From Geobacter sp. AOG2 (GTDB lineage: Bacteria; Desulfobacterota; Desulfuromonadia; Geobacterales; Pseudopelobacteraceae): a stretch of 64,000 bases of DNA. A program made the translations under genes and the position numbers. Where the stretch lies: positions 2,298,158 to 2,362,157 of the forward strand of contig NZ_BLJA01000001.1 of assembly GCF_019972295.1 (NCBI RefSeq), given 5' to 3'. This document shows, in pieces, positions 35,745-44,539 of the stretch (the stretch's first letter is position 1; each line of letters begins with the position of its first letter). The notes beneath the pieces were generated by a model, which saw nothing but the letters and a program-made list of their open reading frames with translations, was not told where the DNA came from and did not search any database.

Positions 35745-36356
35745 TTACCCCAATCGCAACTCGTCCAGGGACAGCCGATAGCCGGGCAGGAACTTTTCCA
35801 CAAAGTAACGCACCTCGGGCAGCGGGCTGTTGGAGAGGGTTTCCAGATGTTCGGCTCCAGCCCGTCGGAACTCGAGGTTGCCAGATTTTTCCTCTTCGAT
35901 GCATTTGGCCAACGCGGCAATTTTATCGGCAGCCTTGACCAAGGCGGAGTATTCCTCGTCTCCCTCAAAAAAGAAGAGCGGTTCGTATTCCTTGGCCATC
36001 TCAGGCGGCAGCATCGCCAGGAGCTTGCGCCGGGCCCGGTCCTCCAACTGGTGGAACGATCGCTTGAAATTGGGGTTGAAATGCTTGACCGGGGTCGGCA
36101 TATCACCGGTAAAGATCTCGCTGGCATCATGAAAAATGCCGTAGAGCGCAGCCCGGGAGGGGTCCAGGCTACCGCCGAAATAGGTCTTGCGGATCATAGC
36201 CAAGGCGTGGGCGATCACCGCCACATCCAGGCTGTGTTCCTGAATATTCTCCGGTACGGTATTGCGCATCAGCCCCCAGCGGCTGATGTAGCGCATACGC
36301 GCCAGGAATGCGAAAAAATCGTAGGTCACGTCCTGTTTCTGTGCCTGCTGCGTCAT
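35745..36356 (-). CDS. yfbR: HD-domain 5'-deoxynucleotidase, YfbR-like
   Basis: A 203-residue HD-superfamily phosphohydrolase that removes phosphate from deoxynucleoside 5'-monophosphates. Metal ligands are visible in NIQEHSLDVAVIAH and IFHDASEIFTGD, and a later Asp in the ALVKAADKIAALAK helix. It starts 4 bases after the dgt stop, so the two dNTP/dNMP phosphohydrolases are coupled in one transcript. ATG codons 6 and 7 codons upstream are alternatives. Confidence 0.88.
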   Translation of the reverse strand: MTQQAQKQDVTYDFFAFLARMRYISRWGLMRNTVPENIQEHSLDVAVIAHALAMIRKTYFGGSLDPSRAALYGIFHDASEIFTGDMPTPVKHFNPNFKRSFHQLEDRARRKLLAMLPPEMAKEYEPLFFFEGDEEYSALVKAADKIAALAKCIEEEKSGNLEFRRAGAEHLETLSNSPLPEVRYFVEKFLPGYRLSLDELRLG

Positions 36357-36360
36357 GTAT

Positions 36361-37506
36361 TCAGCCCCGCTCATCATACGGCTCAAACAGCCGCTTGTAC
36401 TCATCCAGCGCAAAACGGTCGGTCATGCCGGCAATATAGTCGCAGACCACCCGTTCAAAACCCGAGCGGTCGAACCGGGCTTGGTATTTGGGCGGCAGCA
36501 GGTTCGGAAAACGAATATAGGTTTCAAACAATCGGGTGATGAATATCTCGGCCTTGACCCGCATCTTCTCAACCTTGTAATGGCGGTAGAGGTGTTCGAA
36601 CAGGAAACGTTTCAGTTCCATATTCTGAGCCGTAATGCCATCACTGAAATGCACCAGGGGGCGATTTACCCGTCGCAGGTCATCCAGCGAGGTGATGTCG
36701 TAGCGTACAAGGTTGGCGGCAACCGTGGCACATATATCGTTGATCAACAGGCCGATCAGGGCGCTGATGGTCTGGTACATCAGGCGCTTTGTGTCGATGG
36801 CAGGGTATTTCCGGCGGATACCGTCGCTAGCCTGGCGCCAGATATCTATATGTTCCAGCATCTCCAACGTGATATACCCGGATTTCAGACCATCGTCGAT
36901 ATCATGGTTGTTGTAGGCGATTTCGTCGGCATAATTGATAATCTGGGCTTCCAGCGAGGGAACAACGCCGGGCAGAAACCCGGTAATGATCTCCGCCGGG
37001 GTATCGTAAGGGCTGGAATGTTTAATGATCCCTTCTCGAAGTTCCCAAGTCAAGTTCAAACCGTTGAAACCGGGATAACGCTCCTCCAACTCATCCACGG
37101 TACGGAAGGATTGCAGGTTGTGTTCGAAACCGCCATGCCCCGTCATGAGCCGGTTCAACACGTCCTCGCCGGTATGCCCGAACGGGGTGTGGCCCAGGTC
37201 GTGGGCCAGGGCCAACGCTTCGGTCAACTCCTCGTTTAAACGCAGACGACGTGCGATGGCCCGACCGATTTGGGCCACTTCCAGTGAGTGGGTCAAGCGG
37301 GTGCGGTAATAGTCCCCTTCGTGGTTGACGAACACTTGGGTCTTGTACTCCAGGCGCCGGAAGGCGGCACAATGGATAATTCGGTCCCGGTCCCGCTCGA
37401 AGGCCGGGCGTTCGTCGCGAAACTCCTCGGCATGCTTCCGGCCGTGGGAGTTGGCACTGATGCAGGCATAGCCGGCCAGATCGGTACGTTCGGTGGATAC
37501 GAACAT
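36361..37506 (-). CDS. dgt: dGTP triphosphohydrolase-like HD protein
   Basis: A 381-residue dNTPase that hydrolyses dNTPs to nucleoside and triphosphate. The signature FRRLEYKTQVFVNHEGDYYRTRLTHSLEVAQ and the HD pair in HDLGHTPFGHTGE are clear; EIAYNNHDIDDG supplies further metal ligands. The length fits the shorter type-2 subfamily. yfbR follows. Transcription must start upstream, between this gene and the tRNA-Ala terminator. Confidence 0.94.
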   Translation of the reverse strand: MFVSTERTDLAGYACISANSHGRKHAEEFRDERPAFERDRDRIIHCAAFRRLEYKTQVFVNHEGDYYRTRLTHSLEVAQIGRAIARRLRLNEELTEALALAHDLGHTPFGHTGEDVLNRLMTGHGGFEHNLQSFRTVDELEERYPGFNGLNLTWELREGIIKHSSPYDTPAEIITGFLPGVVPSLEAQIINYADEIAYNNHDIDDGLKSGYITLEMLEHIDIWRQASDGIRRKYPAIDTKRLMYQTISALIGLLINDICATVAANLVRYDITSLDDLRRVNRPLVHFSDGITAQNMELKRFLFEHLYRHYKVEKMRVKAEIFITRLFETYIRFPNLLPPKYQARFDRSGFERVVCDYIAGMTDRFALDEYKRLFEPYDERG

Positions 37507-37560
37507 GGGGCTACCTCGTTGAAGATGTAGGGAAAGGTCGAACTACTGCGGTTGAAAGGG

Positions 37561-37596
37561 AAAAGAAAAAGCACCCACGAAATTTCGTGAGTGCTT
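37561..37596 (-). terminator. Intrinsic terminator of tRNA-Ala
   Basis: On the minus strand AGCACTCACGAAA pairs with TTTCGTGGGTGCT, followed by TTTTTCTTTT. It lies 7 bases beyond the tRNA 3' end. Confidence 0.93.
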
Positions 37597-37603
37597 GAAT
37601 TTC

Positions 37604-37679
<76 letters not shown>

Positions 37680-37697
37680 ATTGACTAAGGAAGTGAT

Positions 37698-37726
37698 TAA
37701 TTACCAGATGACGCCCTTCATGTCAA
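37698..37726 (-). promoter_or_regulatory. Promoter of tRNA-Ala
   Basis: A perfect TTGACA and TAATTA on the minus strand, 17 bases apart, about 20 bases before the mature tRNA 5' end. Confidence 0.75.
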
Positions 37727-37808
37727 TATTATTTTGGCAAATTTTACATGATTTTTTTGTGGCGCTCCCTCCCGACGCCCTGACTCAGTGAACAGTGGCT
37801 ATTTACCC

Positions 37809-37838
37809 TTGACGAGTGAGGGGTGGTTACAGTATAGT
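37809..37838 (+). promoter_or_regulatory. Promoter of tRNA-Leu
   Basis: TTGACG and TATAGT are 18 bases apart and end 10 bases before the tRNA-Leu 5' end, so the primary transcript would have a very short leader. Confidence 0.7.
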
Positions 37839-37848
37839 GCCAAGATCT

Positions 37849-37935
37849 GCCGGAGTGGTGAAATTGGTAGACGCACTGGACTCAAAATCCAGCATCCGCA
37901 AGGATATGCCGGTTCGACCCCGGCCTCCGGCACCA
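37849..37935 (+). tRNA. tRNA-Leu (anticodon CAA)
   Basis: A type II tRNA with a long variable arm. The acceptor GCCGGAG pairs with CTCCGGC, the anticodon stem CTGGA/TCCAG encloses CTCAAAA with anticodon CAA, the T loop is GGTTCGACCCC, and CCA is encoded. Confidence 0.97.
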
Positions 37936-37945
37936 TAGAAAAGAT

Positions 37946-37981
37946 AAGGCTTTGCGGGTTTTCCCGTTAAGCCTTTTTCTT
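37946..37981 (+). terminator. Intrinsic terminator after tRNA-Leu
   Basis: AAGGCTT-CGGG and CCCG-AAGCCTT form an interrupted stem around TTTT, followed by TTTCTTT. Confidence 0.88.
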
Positions 37982-38098
37982 TGGCAAATATTCGGTTTGG
38001 GCTATATTAGTGAGACTTCCCCATTTTCTGCCGCTGTTCGCAATACCATTCTGGAGCGCACGGAAAGTGTGTCAATTTTATGCCCTGCCACTCTCCCA

Positions 38099-39208
38099 TC
38101 AATCCCCAAAACAAGTATGTACACTGCGGGCGCTCTTGATCCAATCATGATCCAATGGCACGGTTTTGCGCTTGCCGACAACGTCCTTGAGCGCTATCGG
38201 CTTGACACCATCGCCCCGAGCGGCCACCATAACGCCGAATTCGCCTTTATTGATGAGGTCGGCACAGGCCGTACCCAAGCGTGTGGCCAACAGACGGTCT
38301 CCCGCCGAAGGCGTTCCCCCGCGCTGCAAGTAACCCAGGATCGTGAGGCGTGATTCCAGACCGGTGAGCTCTTCGAGTCGTCGGGCCAGATGCAGACTAT
38401 TGCCCGGTTTGCTGTCTGCACACCTTTCCTGGGCCTGCTGTTTTTGCTCTTTCTTCTTTTTGTCCTTGCTTTTGCCGCTTTCGGCCAGCTTGGCGGCATC
38501 TTCCCGTGAAACGGCGCCTTCGGCCACGGCAACGATACTGAACCCCTGTCCACTATGACTACGGCGCATTATTGCCGCGGCAACCTGCTTTACATCATAC
38601 GGTATTTCCGGAATTAAAATGACATCGGCTCCGCCGGCAATACCGGCCCCCAAGGCCAGCCAGCCCGCCTTGTTGCCCATCAGCTCCAGGACGAGGATGC
38701 GATGATGGCTATGGGCAGTACTGTGTAAGCGGTCTACCGCCTCCGTGGCAATTCCGAGAGCGGTGTCGTAGCCAAAGGATACATCGGTCTTGACCACGTC
38801 ATTATCGATCGTCTTGGGCAGGGTAATCACATTCAGACCTTGCCTCATCAGATGATAGGCGTTCTTTTGCGTACCGCCACCCCCCAGGCAAACTAACGCG
38901 TCCAGATGGTGCTTGCGGTAATTTTCGACAATGACGTCGGTCATATCCCTCAGCTTGCCGGCAACAGGCATGGCGTAGGGCTTGTCACGGCTCGTTCCCA
39001 GAATTGTGCCGCCTAACGTAAGAATGCCAGAGAGCGCGGCAGAATCCAACAGTTGCGTCCGGTTTTCCATCATGCCACGGAATCCGTCACGAAAGCCTAT
39101 TACCTTCATCCCATATTGCCCCAGAAGTGCCTTGCCGACCCCCCGGATTGCTGCATTCAGTCCCGGACTGTCGCCGCCGGAAGTCAGGATACCAATCATT
39201 TTACTCAT
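38099..39208 (-). CDS. pfkA: 6-phosphofructokinase (group III-like)
   Basis: A 369-residue PFK of glycolysis. It shows [18 protein letters not shown], a nucleotide loop [10 protein letters not shown] and the catalytic LPKTIDNDV. Gly at the position equal to E. coli 104 indicates ATP use, while Lys in PKTIDND (equal to 124) is usual in PPi-dependent or group III enzymes. The Asp that normally precedes Gly104 (GGDGS) is Gly here. A Lys/Gln-rich insert lies near residues 240-265. The start follows GGAAAGG. Substrate preference cannot be settled from sequence. Confidence 0.92.
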   Translation of the reverse strand: MSKMIGILTSGGDSPGLNAAIRGVGKALLGQYGMKVIGFRDGFRGMMENRTQLLDSAALSGILTLGGTILGTSRDKPYAMPVAGKLRDMTDVIVENYRKHHLDALVCLGGGGTQKNAYHLMRQGLNVITLPKTIDNDVVKTDVSFGYDTALGIATEAVDRLHSTAHSHHRILVLELMGNKAGWLALGAGIAGGADVILIPEIPYDVKQVAAAIMRRSHSGQGFSIVAVAEGAVSREDAAKLAESGKSKDKKKKEQKQQAQERCADSKPGNSLHLARRLEELTGLESRLTILGYLQRGGTPSAGDRLLATRLGTACADLINKGEFGVMVAARGDGVKPIALKDVVGKRKTVPLDHDWIKSARSVHTCFGD

Positions 39209-39668
39209 GGTTTGTTGACCTTTCCAATATGAATCTCTATGATCCATATTCCTTGCTACATTCGTTCTTGACCAGTTCGCGTACCTGAACCGGTGATCTA
39301 CCCAAATGGGATAGTCCGTTCATATGTACGGTATTATGTACCTCCCTGCTATACCACAGCATTTTTGTATTACAAGCCCTGTTCCAGCTTGCAGGCCTTG
39401 TGTTCACCCTATCGAATGTTCCACCAAAGGGCGGCTCCTCTCAGAAAACATTTATGCAACAAAGGCTTACAGAGTTTATCCGTAAGCCTTTGATTTGTTT
39501 GCGGTACAAAAACGATTCTCGCCTCCGCTCCTCTCCTTGGAAGGCAAAAAGCCATTATGTTCCGATCATACACAAGGTTGCCCGGATAGCACGAGCAGAC
39601 ACAAAACGCCACCTATTGAACTCCGGCATTCCCCTGATATAATCGGAAGATAAAAACGAGGGGGCGTT
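39209..39668. other. 460-base region between pfkA and the lipoprotein gene
   Basis: It contains the pfkA upstream region, a perfect 11-base stem CAAAGGCTTAC / GTAAGCCTTTG around a 10-base loop (39460-39491), and the promoter of the lipoprotein gene at 39616. I see no convincing gene; short frames here lack ribosome sites. Confidence 0.6.
39616..39643 (+). promoter_or_regulatory. Sigma-70-type promoter of the lipoprotein gene
   Basis: TTGAAC, 16 bases, then a perfect TATAAT. The start codon is 26 bases downstream, with GAGGGGG as the ribosome site. Confidence 0.8.
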
Positions 39669-40025
39669 ATGCGTCACATAGTATCCCTACTACTATTGGC
39701 GGCGACTATGTTTCTCAGTGGTTGTCTCCATAAAATCATCCCGGAAACGGTCGGACAGGAAATCATCTCAGGAAAAACAACCAAGAAAGAGGTTCTAAAA
39801 CTCTATGGCCGCCCTTACCTCAGATATAAAACACCCGGCATGTCCATCGTCTCCGGCGATAAGAAGGTAGTGCTTCACAAGGGGGGCGAGGTATGGTTTT
39901 ATTACGTTCACTACCTGGGAGCACTTGACCTCATGGAACAAGAGACGCTACGCATACTTTTCAACGACCAGGGCATCGTATCTTCCTATACCATCACCAA
40001 CGCCCCGCCGGACGACCCTTTGTAG
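39669..40025 (+). CDS. Small lipoprotein, SmpA/BamE-like
   Basis: A 118-residue protein with a lipoprotein signal (MRHIVSLLLLAATMFLSGC; lipobox LSGC, lipidated Cys19). The mature part reads IISGKTTKKEVLKLYGRP, the pattern of SmpA/OmlA-type domains, then an aromatic segment EVWFYYVHYLG. It is probably anchored in the outer membrane, since the residue after Cys is Leu rather than Asp. Function unknown; BamE identity is not implied. Confidence 0.8.
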   Translation: MRHIVSLLLLAATMFLSGCLHKIIPETVGQEIISGKTTKKEVLKLYGRPYLRYKTPGMSIVSGDKKVVLHKGGEVWFYYVHYLGALDLMEQETLRILFNDQGIVSSYTITNAPPDDPL

Positions 40026-40059
40026 TAGCGCCGCGCCGTCTCCCACCTGCTCCGATTTT

Positions 40060-40074
40060 CCCGCGCATCGCGGG
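40060..40074. other. Hairpin between convergent genes
   Basis: CCCGCG and CGCGGG flank a CAT loop between two convergent stop codons. The T-rich flank is short, so this may be a weak bidirectional terminator. Confidence 0.4.
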
Positions 40075-40076
40075 CA

Positions 40077-40319
40077 TTACCGTTTTCGCCCGGCATACCA
40101 TTTCCAGTAAAACAGGATCGATATCATGGGAATGGCAATCATGGCCGCAATGATATAGGGTACGACAATATCGAGATTCGTATCGAAAAACATGCTGCGC
40201 AGATAGGGTGAACAAGAGGGAACCAGACAGATGGTCGAGAGACAGAAACCGATGCACATGGTGATGATGGAGTTTAAAATCAACCAAAAAAATATGGTTC
40301 TGTATTTATCGGATTTCAT
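40077..40319 (-). CDS. Small two-span membrane protein (80 residues)
   Basis: Residues 11-33 and 50-72 are strongly hydrophobic and should span the membrane, with a basic tail WKWYAGRKR. The start ATG follows AAAGGTAGG. I recognise no family. It is monocistronic and converges on the lipoprotein gene. Confidence 0.6.
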   Translation of the reverse strand: MKSDKYRTIFFWLILNSIITMCIGFCLSTICLVPSCSPYLRSMFFDTNLDIVVPYIIAAMIAIPMISILFYWKWYAGRKR

Positions 40320-40708
40320 TGTCGTACCTACCTTTACATCCGTAGTAGCATCAATGAATATCGCCGCACGCTTCTTTCCCCTCTCGCCGTGATGCTTCTA
40401 CTTCATGAGAAGCATTTGACATGCCAATCACTCCTCACGAACACCATATGACTTTAAGAACCCTATATTACTGATATAATTATTTTCGACCTCTGTTTTG
40501 ACCCATAGGCACTGAATAGCCAATAAATACCCATTAAATCGATCAAGAACAAATAACGGCGCATAGTTGCAAGGCTTTTACGAATGCCCTCTGATCTGGG
40601 AACTGTATAAAACAATTCTCACCATCACCAGCGGGTGCAGACCCCTACCATGTTTTTCACGTTTGCACCAGAGTTGCGAATACATCGAAAAATCAAATAG
40701 TGAACACA
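40320..40708. other. Gene-free stretch upstream of the two-span protein
   Basis: About 390 AT-rich bases up to the tRNA-His terminator. They should include the promoter of the minus-strand small membrane protein. I find no convincing gene, RNA or repeat in it. Confidence 0.5.
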
Positions 40709-40758
40709 AAAAACCCTCAATGAGAAGGCCGCATACTGTCGGCATGTCATTGAGGGTT
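40709..40758 (-). terminator. Intrinsic terminator of tRNA-His
   Basis: On the minus strand AACCCTCAATGA pairs perfectly with TCATTGAGGGTT, enclosing a smaller inner hairpin (GCCG/CGGC), followed by TTTTGTG. It is 40 bases beyond the tRNA. Confidence 0.85.
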
Positions 40759-40797
40759 GATTTTATCCTGTCGTTTAGCGGCAGGTTGGGTTATAAA

Positions 40798-40874
40798 TGG
40801 GGTGGCTAGTGGGATTTGAACCCACGTATGTACGAGTCACAGTCGTAAGTGTTAACCGCTTCACCATAGCCACC
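40798..40874 (-). tRNA. tRNA-His (anticodon GTG)
   Basis: On the minus strand the acceptor GTGGCTA pairs with TAGCCAC, the anticodon stem TACGA/TCGTA encloses CTGTGAC with anticodon GTG, and CCA is encoded. The extra 5' G (G-1) typical of tRNA-His is also encoded, opposite the C discriminator. Confidence 0.96.
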
Positions 40875-40888
40875 ACAAAGAGTCTTTT

Positions 40889-40917
40889 TATATATCCTGA
40901 AACAGGGAATCCGTCAA
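40889..40917 (-). promoter_or_regulatory. Promoter of tRNA-His
   Basis: TTGACG and TATATA on the minus strand are 17 bases apart and end 15 bases before the tRNA. The ResB-like gene starts 12 bases beyond on the plus strand, so its own promoter must overlap this site or lie within the tRNA region. Confidence 0.75.
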
Positions 40918-40928
40918 GCTTAAAAAAT

Positions 40929-41666
40929 ATGAGATCGTGCTGGCGCTTGTGCATATCACTCGAACTTTGTCTGGGACTGCTCGCCCTGATCTGCGGCGCC
41001 ATGGCGGCAGGATCGTTCCGGCTCTCAGGGGACTACGCCGCGGCCATCAATGCCGTGCCGCTCTTTTCATGGATGCGCCAGACGCCGCTCCCGATTTCCT
41101 GGTGGCTCTGGCTGTCCATGGCACTCATCGCCTTGCTGGCCGTTAATACCGTACTCTGCTCCGTCAGCACCCTCGGAACGCGCTGGAGGCGGGCGGGATT
41201 GATGCCGCTCCTTGCGCCCCAGATGATGCATACCGGTTTCTTACTGATTATTGCCGCCCACCTGCTGAGTTCGACCGGCGGCTTTATGGAACAGGTCGTG
41301 GCAATTGAAGGGACTGTAATCCGCCTACCGGACGGACGGCCATTTGCCGTGGACAGCATCGGAGTCGTCACGTCCCCCATGGGGATGCCGACTGCCATCA
41401 GCAGCGAACTGACGACCGGCGGAAACGACAACGCTCCCAAACGGGTTTCCATCAGCCCCAACCACCCGTGGCTGGCCGACGGCTATGGCGTCTACATCAA
41501 GCAGGCCGAGGAATACCCCTACCGGCGGGCGTTGCTGGAGATCCACCGTGAGCCGGGTGCGGCAGTGGCCTTGGCCGGAGCGCTGCTTTTCGTCGCCGGA
41601 AACCTGGTGCTGCTTTACCTGCGAAGCAACGTCAGGGAGAGGGTATCGCCGGAGGTTGACACGTAA
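40929..41666 (+). CDS. ResB-like cytochrome c biogenesis membrane protein
   Basis: A 245-residue protein with about four membrane spans (near 9-29, 55-75, 92-112 and 210-230) and a periplasmic loop in between. The arrangement and the segments LLAPQMMHTGFLLIIAAHLLSS and HPWLADGYGVYIKQAEEYPY fit the short ResB-like proteins that assist haem attachment in system II cytochrome c maturation. The family call is moderate. The start lacks a clear ribosome site. No ccsA/resC partner is adjacent. Confidence 0.65.
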   Translation: MRSCWRLCISLELCLGLLALICGAMAAGSFRLSGDYAAAINAVPLFSWMRQTPLPISWWLWLSMALIALLAVNTVLCSVSTLGTRWRRAGLMPLLAPQMMHTGFLLIIAAHLLSSTGGFMEQVVAIEGTVIRLPDGRPFAVDSIGVVTSPMGMPTAISSELTTGGNDNAPKRVSISPNHPWLADGYGVYIKQAEEYPYRRALLEIHREPGAAVALAGALLFVAGNLVLLYLRSNVRERVSPEVDT

Positions 41667-41796
41667 TCTCACGTAGGAAATAATCCCGAGGCATGCGTCA
41701 ACCACCGGCGTTACGATGAATTTCTGATCTGACGGCGGGATTTTTTTGTGGTACGCTTGCCTGAACTACTTACCCAGATCATGCTACGAGGAATAC

Positions 41797-44490
41797 ATGG
41801 CAAAAGAGTTCATCTCCAACCTGTCCGGACCTTGGCTCGAATCCCTTTATGTAACCTGGCAACAGGACAGCACCTCAGTGCCGGAGGAGTGGCAGCGCTT
41901 TTTCAGCGGTTTCGAACTCGGCAGACAGGACGATGCCGTTCCCGGCTCGAGCGCAATGGATGAGTCCTTGGCCCTGAAACAGTCCGGCGTTCAATCGCTC
42001 ATCTACCGGTATCGAAATATCGGCCACCTGCTGGCCTGTACCGACCCTCTCTCCCCCTGCCTGCTGGAGCATCCCCTGCTAATGCTTTCCGAGTTCGGCC
42101 TGGGGGAAGACGACCTGGAGACGGTCTTCAGCGCACGCCGATTCATTAAGCAGAGTGCATCCCTGCGCGAGATCGTCGAAACCCTTCGGGAAACCTATTG
42201 CCGGGAAATCGGCGTCGAGTTCATGCACATCCAGGAACCGGCCGAGCGGCAATGGCTGATCAACCGCATGGAGCCACACCGCAACAAGCCGGAACTGCCT
42301 CGCGAGGAGCAGCTCCATATCCTGAAAAAACTCCACGAAGCGGCGCTGTTCGAGTCGTTCCTCCAACGACGCTTTCCCGGCCAGAAACGTTTTTCCCTCG
42401 AAGGCGGCGAGGTACTGATCCCGGTATTGGATACCATCAGGCAGGCCTGTCCGTCCGCCGGCATCAGCGACATGATACTGGGCATGGCGCACCGCGGCAG
42501 GCTAAACGTATTGGCCCATATTTTCGGAAAACCTTACGAGAACATCTTCGCCGAATTTCGCGACACCCTGGAATTCGGCTTCGAGGGTGATGGTGACGTA
42601 AAATACCACAAGGGATACTCGGCAGAGATCGACGTGTCCGGCACCAGGCTGCACCTGACGCTCTGTCCCAATCCAAGCCACCTGGAAGCGGTCAACCCTG
42701 TGGTGGAGGGCAAGAGCCGCGCCCGGCAGGACCGATACGGTGCTGATGGGACACAGCGGGTGCTGCCGCTGCTAATCCACGGCGACGCAGCCTTTGCGGG
42801 ACAGGGCAGCATCATGGAAGTGCTCAATATGTCCCAACTTGAGGGGTATGGGACCGGCGGTACCGTCCACGTAGTGCTCAACAATCAGATCGGCTTCACC
42901 ACCCTCCCCAAGGACGCCCGCTCGACCCGGTATGCCACGGATGTGGCCAAGATGTTGGCCTGCCCAATCTTTCACGTGCAGGGCGAAGCCCCGGAGTCCG
43001 CCGTCCACGCCACCCGACTGGCCATGGAATACCGGCAGACATTCGGCCGCGACGTGGTGATCGAACTGATCTGCTATCGCCGCCATGGCCATAACGAAGG
43101 GGATGAACCGGCCTTCACCCAACCGCTCATGTACCGCCAGATCACAACCCGTCCCCCGGTTAATAGGATCTACGCCGATACGCTGGCAGAGGCAGGGGTG
43201 GACGCGACGGAATTGGCAGGCATTGAACAGGGAATAGCGAGCCGCCTCGATAAAGCTCTAGAGACTGAACCGCAAGCGATGAAAATCGGTTTTCATCAAC
43301 AGTGGAGCGACATCGGCCGCGAGTATCGCCCTTTCGACGACGAAACCGGCGTTCCGGCGGAAAAACTCTTGAGCCTTGCCCGCACCCTGGTGGAACTGCC
43401 GACCGGCTTCACCCCCCACGCCAAGATCCTGACTTTGATCAAAAAACGCCTTGAAGCGGTAGTAAATGGAAGCGGCCTGGACTGGGGCAATGCCGAAACA
43501 CTGGCGTATGCCACGCTGCTTGACGAGGGCATACCGGTGCGCCTCTCGGGCCAGGATTCACGGCGCGGAACCTTCAACCACCGCCATTGCGTATTGCACG
43601 ACGTCACCACCGGCGCCTCTCATACGCCTTTGATGGCGACGGCACGGGAGGGGGCGACATTCCAGGCCTGGGACAGCCTCCTGTCGGAGTTTGGCGTGCT
43701 CGGCTTCGAGTACGGTTACTCCCTGGAGACTCCCAACGGCCTGAACATCTGGGAGGCCCAGTTCGGTGATTTCGCCAATGGCGCCCAGGTCATTATAGAC
43801 CAGTTCATCACCAGCGGAGAAACCAAGTGGAACCGGGCCAGTGGGCTGGTCATGCTGCTTCCCCACGGTTACGAAGGCCAGGGAGCCGAGCACTCCAGCG
43901 CGCGCATCGAGCGTTACCTGCAACAGTGCGCCCGGGAAAACATGGTGGTGGTCACCCCCTCCACGCCGGCCCAAATGTTCCACTTGCTGCGCCGCCAGCT
44001 CAAACAACCCTTCCGAAAACCCTTGATCGTCTTTACGCCCAAAAGCCTGCTGCGTCACCCGACTTGCGTCTCCTCCCTCGACGATTTGACATACGGGCAC
44101 TTCAGGGAGGTGATAATGAATAGCACCGATACCAACGGCGTCACTCGGGTGCTTCTCTGCAGCGGCAAGATCTATTATGAACTGACCGAGGAATGCGAAC
44201 GACAGGGGCGCAGCAACACCGCCATCATCAGGATCGAGCAGGTCTACCCGCTCCGCAGGGACCTGCTCGAGGAGATAGTCGGGGCGTTCCCGGCGGGAGT
44301 ACGATTTACCTGGGTTCAGGAAGAACCGGAGAACATGGGGGCGTGGCCCTATCTGCGCCGTCATCTGACCGAACTGATGGAATCCATACGGTATGTTGGC
44401 CGCCCGGAAGATAGCTGCCCCGCCGTCGGCTCCCACAGAATTCATGCCGACGAGCAAAGCGCCATCATCCGCGCTGCATTCGAAGACTGA
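41797..44490 (+). CDS. sucA: 2-oxoglutarate dehydrogenase E1 component
   Basis: An 897-residue thiamine-diphosphate enzyme that decarboxylates 2-oxoglutarate for the TCA cycle. The N-terminal FISNLSGPWLESLYVTWQQD, the active-site region HRGRLNVLAHIFGKP, the diphosphate-binding GDAAFAGQGS through LNNQIGFTT, and the C-terminal YPLRRDLLEEIV are standard. The ATG follows GAGG. The usual partners sucB and lpd do not follow; the next gene is a pseudo-receiver membrane protein. Length matches the full-size enzyme. Confidence 0.96.
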   Translation: MAKEFISNLSGPWLESLYVTWQQDSTSVPEEWQRFFSGFELGRQDDAVPGSSAMDESLALKQSGVQSLIYRYRNIGHLLACTDPLSPCLLEHPLLMLSEFGLGEDDLETVFSARRFIKQSASLREIVETLRETYCREIGVEFMHIQEPAERQWLINRMEPHRNKPELPREEQLHILKKLHEAALFESFLQRRFPGQKRFSLEGGEVLIPVLDTIRQACPSAGISDMILGMAHRGRLNVLAHIFGKPYENIFAEFRDTLEFGFEGDGDVKYHKGYSAEIDVSGTRLHLTLCPNPSHLEAVNPVVEGKSRARQDRYGADGTQRVLPLLIHGDAAFAGQGSIMEVLNMSQLEGYGTGGTVHVVLNNQIGFTTLPKDARSTRYATDVAKMLACPIFHVQGEAPESAVHATRLAMEYRQTFGRDVVIELICYRRHGHNEGDEPAFTQPLMYRQITTRPPVNRIYADTLAEAGVDATELAGIEQGIASRLDKALETEPQAMKIGFHQQWSDIGREYRPFDDETGVPAEKLLSLARTLVELPTGFTPHAKILTLIKKRLEAVVNGSGLDWGNAETLAYATLLDEGIPVRLSGQDSRRGTFNHRHCVLHDVTTGASHTPLMATAREGATFQAWDSLLSEFGVLGFEYGYSLETPNGLNIWEAQFGDFANGAQVIIDQFITSGETKWNRASGLVMLLPHGYEGQGAEHSSARIERYLQQCARENMVVVTPSTPAQMFHLLRRQLKQPFRKPLIVFTPKSLLRHPTCVSSLDDLTYGHFREVIMNSTDTNGVTRVLLCSGKIYYELTEECERQGRSNTAIIRIEQVYPLRRDLLEEIVGAFPAGVRFTWVQEEPENMGAWPYLRRHLTELMESIRYVGRPEDSCPAVGSHRIHADEQSAIIRAAFED

Positions 44491-44539
44491 GCGCAACCAC
44501 TCACAGCACACATCACCAGATCAATTATTCAGGGATTTT

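Noticed and set aside
36355-37239. 294-codon plus-strand frame
   Set aside because: It is antisense to dgt, whose HD motifs are unmistakable; the frame has no recognisable product or ribosome site.
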